From Rotaria socialis (Eukaryota > Rotifera > Eurotatoria > Philodinida > Philodinidae): 64,000 bases of DNA. The stretch lies in assembly GCA_905331475.1 (NCBI GenBank), contig CAJNYU010002349.1, forward strand, positions 1 to 64,000, given 5' to 3'. Position numbers and translations under genes: made by a program. This document shows positions 50,300-60,282 of this stretch, in pieces. Every line of letters starts with the position of its first letter. The stretch's first letter is position 1. Below the pieces are notes generated by a model. The model saw only the letters and a list, made by a program, of their open reading frames with translations. It ran no database searches and had not been told where the DNA came from.

Positions 50300-50545
50300 G
50301 AGCATATGATGGAAAATTTGATTTTGCGAGAAATTCATCATCTCTAATACAACACTAATTTGTAGTAAAATTAAAAAGAGGAAACATTATCAGTATTTGT
50401 GATGCTTGTCGTCCTTGCTATGTCCGCAAGACCGCGAATACCGCAAGAGATGGTGCTAGTGTTTCACCTTCTTGATTTTGCTACAAATTGCTTGTGCGTT
50501 TGAGTTAATGATTTTGTCGCAAAATCAAATTCCCCATCATATGCT
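50300..50545. mobile_element. Foldback element, ~246 bp with ~95-bp arms
   Basis: The left arm starts GAGCATATGATGG..AATTTGATTTTGCGA and the right arm ends with its reverse complement TCGCAAAATCAAATT..CCATCATATGCTC. Inner parts AATTTGTAGTAAAATTAAAAAG and CTTGATTTTGCTACAAATT also pair. The central loop is GC-richer. No coding capacity. Confidence 0.8.
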
Positions 50546-51610
50546 CAATTCGAGTTGTAAAATTTAGAAATTGGATAAAATTTTTATCATTTGTTTTTTG
50601 CTGTAACTTTATGAGCGTCTGATTTTTTTTATTTTCGAAGTGATATTGTGTAGTTGAACCTTCACTTATATTTGAATTCGAATTAAGCATCTTATGCAAC
50701 TTTGCTAGTAATATGCGTAAGTACTACTTTGGAGTGTTCTTGGCATAATCCCTAAGTCTCTGTTTCGTTGTGCACTAGTTGCTTAAATAAAATTATGAAT
50801 GAAAGATTTTATTTTAATTCTAAGCACAAACGAAAGAATAATATAGCATGAACATATATAGCTTTCATTCCAATCTAACTTTTTTTTGTTTGTATTTTAG
50901 TTATTGAATGTATTATCGATGTTTTTCGTAAGTGGTGCATATGAAAATTCAGATATTTAAATTAACAAAAAAGAAAATAAATTTTAACACACAGTGTAAA
51001 CAGTTAAACATAGCAGGTAAGATATACCCAGGTCGAGGTTTACGGAGTCCGTATACAGTAAAATACGGAGCAAAACAGATCGCATACGGGCCCAATGTTC
51101 AAGAATCGCAAACAACCGATTTTTGTCTCCGTATATGGTCGTAAACGACTGTGCTTGTTCGATCTGGGTACATTAAAAGTTTCGCGGGTGTAGTCAACAT
51201 GGAAGAATTGAAAACATCTTTTACAGATAGTGCATTTTGTTTTAAAATAGATTATCGACTAATGCCTCTATCTTGAAAATGAATTATTAACGAAAAATTT
51301 TTTAAAAAATTATTCAACTGGAATTAGAAAAATCTAAAGCAACTTTCAAAAGATTTACCCATGAACTGATAATCGAACGTTCAATAGGTATCTAGCGACC
51401 TATTCTACATTTAGTGCTACTTCGATTCACGCACCCTATACATCTGCGAGTAACATTGAATGTAGCGCTATATTTTTATTTGCTATTGACATAAAAATCC
51501 TGATTGGACCGTTCTATGGCTTTTTGTTTTCATTACATGTTCGTTTAAAATTTCTTTTAACTTTTTTCCCGCCGAATATATTCTATCTATTCACTTAAAA
51601 AATTTCATTT
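50546..51610. other. Upstream region of the insulin-degrading enzyme gene, with one MITE
   Basis: Apart from the MITE at 51025-51170 nothing is recognised. The last ~440 bp presumably contain the promoter; no clear core-promoter motif can be claimed. Confidence 0.4.
51025..51170. mobile_element. CCCAGG-family palindromic MITE, 146 bp
   Basis: Starts TACCCAGGTCGAGGTTTACGG and ends TTCGATCTGGGTA. The interior has CCGTATATGG/CCATATACGG-type inverted motifs shared with the element at 56253-56478. TA at both ends may be part of the target site. Confidence 0.8.
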
Positions 51611-54600
51611 ATGGCTATCGATACCGAAATGCAGACTTCACCATCAGATTCAACAATTACTCGCATTGTTAATAATATTAAAAAAAGCGAAAGTGACTCA
51701 TGGAATTATCGTGGATTGGAACTTTCGAACGAGATGCTTGTTGTACTCATCAGTCATCCAAATATTGATAAAGCTGCTGCTGCTCTTGACGTTACAATTG
51801 GTAGTTTAGCTGATCCAAAAAATGTTCCTGGTATTGCTCATTTTCTTGAACATATGCTGTTCATGGGTAGTTCCAAAGTAGGCCTATTTTTTACATATAT
51901 TTATATTCACAATTTTTTCATGAATTTGGTTTTTAACTTTAGTATCAAGGTGAAAATGAATATTCAAAATTGGTCGAAGGTAATGGTGGCTATTCAAACG
52001 CTTTTACATGTGGTGATCATACAAATTATTATTTTGATATTAATCCAAGTTTATTACCAGAAGCGCTTGATGTGTTAGTTCTATTCTTTGCTTTCCTTCA
52101 AGTCAATAAATTATTTTCTATTTGTTTTAGTTTTGCTCAGTTTTTTATTGCTCCACTATTTGCAGCATCATCTACTGATCGTGAATTAGAAGCAGTGAAT
52201 TCTGAATTTGAAGGAAATCTATCTAAAGATGCTTGGCGTCTATCTCAATTGGAAAAGTCTACATCGGATCCAGATCATCCATATTCAGGTTTTTCTATTG
52301 GAAATACTGAAACATTAAGAGTAACACCTAAACAATGTGGCATTGATATCCGAGAAGTACTATTAGATTTTCATAAAGCTGAATATTCATCAAATAGAAT
52401 GAGTTTAGCTGTACTTGGCAACCGTACGTTATTAAGCTTTTTTCTCATAAATAGTTGCAACAACAAATTCGCTTTTAGAATCACTTGATGAACTTCAATC
52501 GCTTGTGGTTAAAATTTTTAAAGATGTACCAAATAAAAAATTGAAAAAACCCCAATATGACTGTGATCCATATGGTGAAATAAATAGAAAAGTTAGTCAT
52601 TATTAAATTAGTTTTTAAGAAAATATAAGTTTTTCATACAGACGATTTGTTATATTGTTCCTGTTAAAGAATATCGTCATTTGGCAATACATTGGGTTAT
52701 TCCAGATCATAAAGATATATATTATTGTAATGTAAGTGTCGTTCATTGAATTGTTTTATCTGAATTATCGTATGTTAAAGAATATCTCGATTTTGTTCAG
52801 CCTGAATCATATTTATCGCATCTGATCGGGCATGAAGGCGATGGTTCCATATTGTCATATTTAAAGAAATTGGGTCTTGCTATTGAATTGGTATCTGGTG
52901 AGAGAAATTCCGCGCCAGGTTTCAACTTTTTTACTGTCGACGTGGAACTAACTATCGAAGGATTAAGTAAATAAGATAGAATACAAAAATAAAAATACAA
53001 TGTTGTTTTTTTGTGTTCAAATTAGATCGATGGGAACAAGTTATATATATTATTTATCAATATATAGCTATGCTACGCAAAGACGAGCCCAAAGAATGGA
53101 TTTTCGATGAATGCAAAGTAATATAAAGCCTTGAAAACTATAGTGTTAGCTTTAATTTTTATGTTTAGAATTTTAATTCTATGAATTTTCAATTTCGTGA
53201 GAAAGAGCGACCTGATGACTTTGTCTCGAATTTAACTGGTCGAATGAGGGCATGTCATTGCATTGATATTATGGAAGACGAAAACATTCAATTGAATTAT
53301 TCTGTTTTATTTTTGTTAGGATTATCCTCTCGTCGAATGTCTGTCGGGTGAATATGAAATGCGTGAATTTCGTCCAGACTTGATAAAAGAATTACTTAAT
53401 GAATATTTAATACCAAGTAGAATGAGGTAAAAATAAACTATACAAGAATCGATCAATCTATTTTTCCATTTATCAGAGTATTTCTTGCAAGTAAAGAATT
53501 TACATCAATAGCAACAGAAAAAGAAAAATGGTTTGGTACGCAATATAAAAAAGAATATTTACCTGAAGAACTAATTGAAAAATGTGAAAAATGTGAACTG
53601 ATTCCTGAACTGCATTTACATAGTCCCAATGAATTCATTCCAACTGATTTTCATTTACTTTCAAGCGAAAAGACTCTATTACGACCAGAACTACCGACAA
53701 AAATCAAAGTAACATATGAAATTCAAGTTTGAAAGATTTTAACTGTTTTTCTTTGTTGTGTTTTCAATTATAGGAAAACGAATTCTATCGACTTTATTAC
53801 GCTGAAGATTCATTTTATAAACTTCCAAAAGCTTATCTTTTTTTTGAATTTCGAAAGCAAGATTCATACTCATCTTTCATTACGTTTCACTTTGTGTTTT
53901 TATTATTATTAAATTTAGTCCTTTAGGAAGTGTTGATCCTATACATTCCAATATGAATGCAATATATATTGAATTAGTGGAAGATTCATTAACTGAATTT
54001 GTTTATCCAGCACAACTGGGAGGACTTCAATATGAATTATCAGCTTTAAACTATGGTATTCAGGTAAATTAATATTACAACCAGCCTCTTAGATGATGAC
54101 ATCACTCTAGATACATTCAATTCGTATAAAATTTCCCAATGATGAGTCCCAAAGTTTTAGTTCTACCCAGATCGATCGTTCCGGTCACCGGATACTGTAG
54201 GAACCGACCGGAAATATGCGGAAAAATCACCGTCTTCCAGAGGAAAACATGGGAAGTAGCTGGAACGTGGAAGCAGTATTCTGGTCGAAAGTTTTTCGGA
54301 GTTTTTCCCCATGATATACTATCGGCTTCGACTGGAAAGCACTGGAAATTGACCGGAATCCATCTGAATAAATCCGGGAATTTACGACCGGAATACTGCT
54401 TCCACCTTCCAGCGATTTCCCGTGTTTTTCGGTCGTTTCCCGCCGTACCGTCACGACGTGGGTATACCATGATGTATGACGGAGCAGCTATTGATTTTTT
54501 TATAAATTACTACGATATTATTTTTTAGCACTCTAAATTTTAAATAGAGTTTATTGTGTAAAGAATCAACTTCAAAAAGGCTACGGAATTTTTGAAAGTT

Positions 54601-57364
54601 TTATTATTCGTAGTCCAAATTTTCAAAATTTTAGAAAATGCATCGTTTTCAGTTCAATATAAATCCCAGTTTATTTAGAGCGCAAACTCAAAACTTGAAA
54701 TTCATCGCTGAATTCATATAGGCATTCTGTGTTTGATAGTGATAAAAGCTTTTATTTTTGAAAAGTTTCAATAAATATCGAGTTAGTTTTCAGGCAAATG
54801 CTGATAAAAAAAGCTGCATTAAAAATAAAGAAAATACTGATCAAAAATGATAGTATACATGAAAGATCAAACGTCTTCTTTTCTTTCCATTTATTCATCT
54901 TAATTCTCATTGTTTTGAGAGTTCGATGTGAGAGGAGAACTATAATTTTGAATGGACAAAAGACAATATATTGTTTCTCCTACAGTTAACTGTCCATGGA
55001 TTCAATCATAAAATACAACAATTACTTGATAAAGTTCTTGATCGTATGGTCAATATTAAAATAGAAAAACAAAGTTTTGAAATCATAAAAGAAAAAGTAA
55101 AACGATCATTACAAAATTTCCGTCGTGAGGTTCCTTATCAAATGGCACATTTTGGTGTTACTTATTTAACAGCTGAACATCAATGGAACAAAGATGAGTT
55201 ACTTAGTTGTATTGATGGTAAGCTTTTATAAACAAAAAACATATTAGATGAAGAAAGCTCTCTCTCTCTCTCTCTCTCTTGAAGGCATTACAGTGCATGA
55301 CGTAGAAGCATTTATTCCACGAATGTTAACTCGATTTTTCACGGATTCATTAATGTATGGAAATTTAACAAAAGATGTAAGAAGGATTAATTTATTTTTC
55401 ATTAAAATTTTATTCTACTTTTATAGCAAGCACTTGAATATATGACTTCAGTTGAACGAAAATTTCAAGAAAAACGTTATTATCAACCACTTTTTCCTAG
55501 TATGTGGTTTAGTCAACGTGAATTAATTTTACCTGAAGGTTAGTTTCATTGGCTTAATTTCAAGGGAATTTCTCATTATTTTCTTATAGGCTGTAATTAT
55601 GCATATTCAATGTTGAATGATGCACATAAATTACATGCAATTGAAATTTATTTACAATGTTTTCCGCAAACACTTGAGAACAATGCATTACTTGAATTAT
55701 TTTGTCATTTGGTTGATGAACCCTGTTTCGATCAATTACGAACGAAAGAACAATTAGGTTATGTTGTTAGTGCTGGTGCACGTCGTTCACGTGGTGTACA
55801 AGGTTTTCGAGTTATTGTTCAATCAGCTCGAGAACTCGATCATGTTAATCAACGTATTGAATTATTTATTGAATCCATGAGAGTATGTATTAAAAGAAAA
55901 GAATCAAAGCCCCATAAAAGTTTGTGCCAGAAAAAAGAATCGATGGTTTCAGTTAGAGATGTGCGTGATCCAATTTTTTAAATCTCTTTTCTTAGTGAAA
56001 ACTACCCAGAAGAATCATTGCTGTCATCTGAAATTCCACTGGAAACGGTCTGAAACAATTAGAAAACAGCCATCGTTTTTACTCCGTTTCAGATCGTTTG
56101 CTTCCACCTGGGTAGCCCAAAATAGATTTATATCAAGTTTGGAAATATGCCTAAATATAGTTTTCTACCTTCCTTTAGTTAACGAGATGACTTTGTTTTT
56201 TAATGTGAATGATATTTGAATTAATAGTATCATTCAATTAAGACCATAAGATCCCAGGTCGAACAAGTACGGTCGTTTACGACCATATACGGAGACAAAA
56301 AAAACGGTCGTTAACGATTCGTGTACATTAAGCCCATATACGATCTCTGTTTTCCTCCGTATTTTACCGTATATGGTCGTATTTCTCCGTTTACGACACG
56401 GCTATATATGATCGTAATACTGAGCATGAATTATGATCAAAATCGATCGTAGACGAACTCTGTAAACCTCGACCTGGCATACTCAAGTATAAATCTCCAA
56501 TGTCGATTGGTATCATGTTTTCATTCATAATTTCAGTGGCTGCAGCTACATCCTTTACTTGTCGATATTGAGTGTTATAATAACTTGAATTATTTTTTAA
56601 ACGATCAAGAATAAGCAATGAATGAAAATAATTAATTATATTGTCACTTTTAGGATTATATTTTAACAATGTCTGATGAACAATTTAAAAAGCAACGTGA
56701 AGGTTATATGGTTAAAAAACTTGAAGTACCAAAAAAAATGCGTAGCCAAGGAAATAAATTTTGGACGGAGATAACAAATCATCAATTTTGTTTCGATCGA
56801 TGTAAGAACAAAAATATAGATTTTTGTTATTTCTTATCGGTTTATTTTTAGCGCAACTTGAAGTTGAAATAATCCAGAATTTGGAACGCAATGATTTAAT
56901 TCGTTTCTATGATCATTACATTTCATTAAATTCAATTCATCGACGTAAACTGGCTCTTCATGTAAATCCATCTTCATTAGCTCTTCAAAAGCCTAACGAT
57001 GAAACAAATAATGTTGAACAAGAATATGAAACAACTGCTACTGATGAAATAGAAACTGAACAAGTAGAAGTTACTATACCTACAGGCGCTATACACGAAG
57101 AAATAAAATTAATTGAACAGCCTGTTATAATAGAAAAGTTAAATGAAACAACAACACAAGAAGCTGAATACGTTTTACCTAAAAAGGAACTTAATCTACC
57201 ACAAGTAAAATTCTTCAATATTTATGTTTCTTTCTTTTTCTTATTGTTTGTTGCTATAGGCTGAATGGATCGACAATATACATGTTTGGAAAAGTAAACT
57301 GTCATGCTATCCACTTGCTCAACCATATGACAAAATCGATGTACCTGTCCTCTGTAAATTGTAA
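51611..57364 (+). CDS. IDE: Insulin-degrading enzyme (insulysin), M16A zinc metallopeptidase
   Basis: Multi-exon gene for a large peptidase that degrades insulin, amyloid and other small peptides inside a closed chamber. Exon 1 has the inverted zinc motif HFLEH (51839-51853) in GIAHFLEHMLFMGSSK. The downstream Glu ligand lies in RELEAVNSEF. Also present are YSKLVEGNGGYSNAFTCGDHTNYYFDI, the middle domains, and the C-terminal half with PCFDQLRTKEQLGYVVSAGARRSRGVQGFRVIVQS. All catalytic residues are intact. Oddities: an ~80-residue acidic Glu/Thr/Val-rich insert (56990-57210) just before the usual end NIHVWKSKLSCYPLAQPY; a C-terminal Cys-Lys-Leu that fits the peroxisomal PTS1 consensus, as does Ala-Lys-Leu in vertebrate IDE; a GC-AG intron at 53249-53329; and long introns (54064-54984; ~55882-56655) swollen by MITEs while others are ~50-80 bp. 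Start ATG at 51611 opens the conserved frame. Confidence 0.93.
54164..54464. mobile_element. CCCAGG-family palindromic MITE in an IDE intron, ~300 bp
   Basis: Starts TACCCAGATCGATCGTTCCGG and ends CGACGTGGGTA. Both strands contain the same blocks (GTGGAAGCAGTATTC and its reverse complement; GGAAAACATGGGAA / TTTCCCGTGTTTT), so overlapping open frames of 75-129 codons appear on both strands; these are artefacts of the palindrome. It lies in the intron 54064-54984 and is much GC-richer than the intron. Confidence 0.85.
56004..56114. mobile_element. Short CCCAG-ended palindromic MITE in an IDE intron, ~111 bp
   Basis: Starts ACCCAGAAGAATCATT and ends GCTTCCACCTGGGT, with inner inverted blocks ACGGTCTGAAAC and GTTTCAGATCGT. 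It sits in the intron ~55882-56655, next to another family member. Confidence 0.75.
56253..56478. mobile_element. CCCAGG-family palindromic MITE in an IDE intron, ~226 bp
   Basis: Starts CCCAGGTCGAACAAGTACGG and ends GTAAACCTCGACCTGG. The interior has repeated TACGGTCGTTTACGACC-type inverted motifs. The right end matches, in reverse orientation, the left end of the element at 51025. Confidence 0.85.
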
Positions 57365-59252
57365 AGAACAGTTTTTCATAATCATAGGTTCTTTTTTTTA
57401 TAACCTAAATATTACTTTTTAATATTCGCTTAATTATTTGATTATTTCAGACAAAATTCCTTTTCTCTTTCGCGATCTGTTATGATTCGTGTTAAAACAC
57501 AAGACCATAAATACTTCTACTCTGATAGATCTCTATATCTGTCTTCTGTTTTTCTTCGTATCCTCTACATATATCCACTTGGTTAAAGTACATATCTTGG
57601 AGAATGAAAAAAAACCACAGCAAGAAATAAAAATCAATGTTGAAATTTATCAGTAGTGGAACGTTTTTGTGATTCTGAGGATCAGAAGATAAATTAACAT
57701 TAAATTTCAAGCGAAAGATCGTACCACATTACAGTGAATAAGCGTCGGAAACGAAGCGCTGTGATCTAAAAAAAGCATCGTGTGATGACATCGTCTCATT
57801 AATGAAGTGTACCTTCATTCAATATCAATATATTCCTCTTTTGGCGATGATATGGGTTTCATAAAATACACCTTTTGAAACATTTTCTATAAACTAGAAT
57901 AGCATGTTGAAGTGTTGCTTCACTACAAAAACCTGATTTTTTTTATGAAATGTATTATTTCGTGCATTATTAAAAATTAAATAATTCAACTATCATGAAT
58001 AAATAAAAGAAAATATGGCACGAAGAATGTGAAAGATGATGAAGTGACATATTCGAAAAAAACTATACATATCCGACAAGTAGAAAGCAACATTAATAAA
58101 ATATCGTCGTGGACAACATCACAAAAGAAACAATATTCTAAAATAGATGTAAATATTATTATGAAATACGTCTCTTGGTTAACATTGAAACAATTATAAT
58201 AATAAGCGAATTCATTTTTCGAATTCACTAATCCCTATGTACTCAGACTGAAGGGAAAACAAGAATTCAAAATTAAAATAAAACGAACTGCTATCTTATT
58301 TGCCCAGGTCGAACATTCCGGCCACCGGATCCTGTAGAATACTCCAGAAAATATGCGGGAAAGTCGCCATATCTTACAGGAAAACACGGGCAATCGCTGG
58401 AACATGGAAGCAGTATTTCGGTCAAAAATACGGCCAGATTTTTCCGGCGCTTTCTGGTAGTAATTGATCGGAAATCACCGGCAAAAATCCGAAAATTTTC
58501 CAACCAGAATAGTGCTTCCACAAAACCAACTGGAACCGGCCGCTTCCAGGCCGGACTGTTCAACCTGGGTGATTTTCTTTTATTTTTCTTGGGCATTCGT
58601 TGAGGACAAATCTTAATACAAATGTGAAATTTCATAATCACTTTCTTCGTCTGATATATTTTTCTATTAAAGAACAGCTAATTGTACTCACATCTGTTTC
58701 TATTGTGTTAAATGTTGAAGTCAGTATCATTTTTTAGAGTTTAATTAAAATTAGAAGCTTATGAATTCTAAAATCAAAACTAAATGATGAATATCACTTT
58801 ACTATAAGAACTTTTGTAGAAAAAGCGCTACTTTTACATTTTTAGAATCCCCACAAGCATCTTTCACTAAGATAGATGTCGCCGTATGAACTTTTTAATG
58901 TTCAGAGATCAGAAAATTTTCTTTTCGTAATTGACAAGTATTAAGGATGAAATAATTTTCTGGAAAAAGTTTACCTCATAACATTTGATTTCATCAAAAG
59001 TGCATAAGTGCATATTGATCTCTACATTGATTGGATGACTAATATATATTTTGTCCATAGATTAGTATTCCATTCTTATTGGAGAGTGAATTAAAACGAG
59101 TGTGGTTGTCAGTTTATTGTTATTATTCTTTTTGTTAACTGTGTGTGTAGAACATTCAATAAAACTAGTTAAGAAATACACTCAATAACGCATTCTCTGC
59201 TTGATTTTTAGATACGTAGTCTTTTCTTATAAATCAACTAGAAATAATAAAC
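57365..59252. other. Intergenic region between IDE and PSMB1, with one MITE
   Basis: About 1.9 kb of AT-rich DNA; only the element at 58303-58569 is recognised. The frame at 58291-58641 (minus) is produced by that element and is not a gene. Confidence 0.5.
58303..58569. mobile_element. CCCAGG-family palindromic MITE, ~267 bp
   Basis: Starts CCCAGGTCGAACATTCCGGCC and ends GGACTGTTCAACCTGGG. The interior shares AAACACGGGCAATCGCTGGAA and GGAAGCAGTATTTCGGTC with the element at 54164-54464, so the two belong to one subfamily. Confidence 0.85.
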
Positions 59253-60134
59253 ATGGTTAAACAACACGGTTGGTATCCATATGAATTTCAATCAGGGTAA
59301 ATTAATATATTGTTCTTGCATTAAAATTTTTTCGTTCCATATTTTGTAGAACAACAGTTGCTGTAGCTGGTGATGATTATGTTGTTGTCGCAAGTGATAC
59401 ACGTTTAACAGAAAATTATTCAATACAATCCCGTACACATAGTAATGTGTATAAAATGTATGTAGTTAATTTGTCAAAAATATATTAAATAATACGTGAA
59501 AATATATTTAGGCATAATAATTCGTTACTATTATCAACAGGTTTTCTTGGTGATGTACTTACACTTAAGAAAACTCTCGATGGTCGTATCAAGGTTAGTT
59601 GATAGCAAATGATCATATGAGATACAATAGAATAGAAATCTTTTTAGACATATGAATATACTCATAATAAACCGATATCAACGCCTGCTTTGGCTCAAAT
59701 GATTTCAATTATGATGTATGGTAGACGATTTTTTCCTTATTATACAAGCACGGTTATAACTGGTTTGAATACTGATGGTAAAGGCTGTGTTTATGGTTTT
59801 GATCCCGTTGGTTCTATGACAGAACAACTTTATGCATGTTCAGGTAGTGCTATGCCACTTATTTTACCAATTCTCGATGCCAATGTAAGTTGTGTTTGTA
59901 CAGATTAATTTTTTTGGTACTAGATTTCTTATTTATAATTTCTAGATTCTTGGTAAAAATACATCAAAACCAGGTCAAGTTAAACGAACAAAAGAAGAAA
60001 CTGTTAAGATGATTAAAGATATTTATATGGCTGCATGTGAACGCAGTGTTGAACTTGGCGATGCTGTGGTAGTTCATACATTAACAAAAGAGAAAGGCAT
60101 TGAAACCGATGTACATCCATTACGCAAAGATTAA
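59253..60134 (+). CDS. PSMB1: Proteasome subunit beta type-1 (beta6 position of the 20S core)
   Basis: Five exons (59253-59296, 59350-59457, 59512-59593, 59648-59884, 59946-60134) sum to 660 bp, 219 residues. Non-catalytic beta subunit of the 20S proteasome ring. Recognised by SGTTVAVAGDDYVVVASDTRLTENYSI, LLSTGFLGDVLTLKKTLDGRIK, YGRRFFPYYTSTVITGLNTDGKGCVYGFDPVGS and the end DAVVVHTLTKEKGIETDVHPLRKD, which correspond to PSMB1 across animals. The stretch before the core (MVKQHGWYPYEFQS) is short compared with vertebrate PSMB1. All introns are about 50-65 bp GT-AG. MCMBP follows 148 bp downstream on the same strand. Confidence 0.95.
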
Positions 60135-60282
60135 TTAACATGAAAAAAATACAAACTAAACTAATAGACGTGTCTTGTTAAAAAAAATTTTGTTTGTTTT
60201 TTTTCAGTTTCTTAAACAAGAACTTTAAACGATTGAGTTTCTTCTCTTTTCTTCTCTTCATCTCTATTCGCTTTTTATAGAT

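Noticed and set aside
54139..54240. Possible second gene inside the IDE gene
   Set aside because: Exons on both sides join as one continuous M16 protein, so the region is an intron with transposon insertions.
54117..54528. Overlapping open frames of 117 and 129 codons on opposite strands
   Set aside because: Both encode the same peptides (WKQYSGRKF, RPEYCFH) because the DNA is a palindromic MITE inside an IDE intron.
58291..58641. 116-codon minus-strand frame
   Set aside because: Covers a CCCAGG-family MITE; no protein resemblance.
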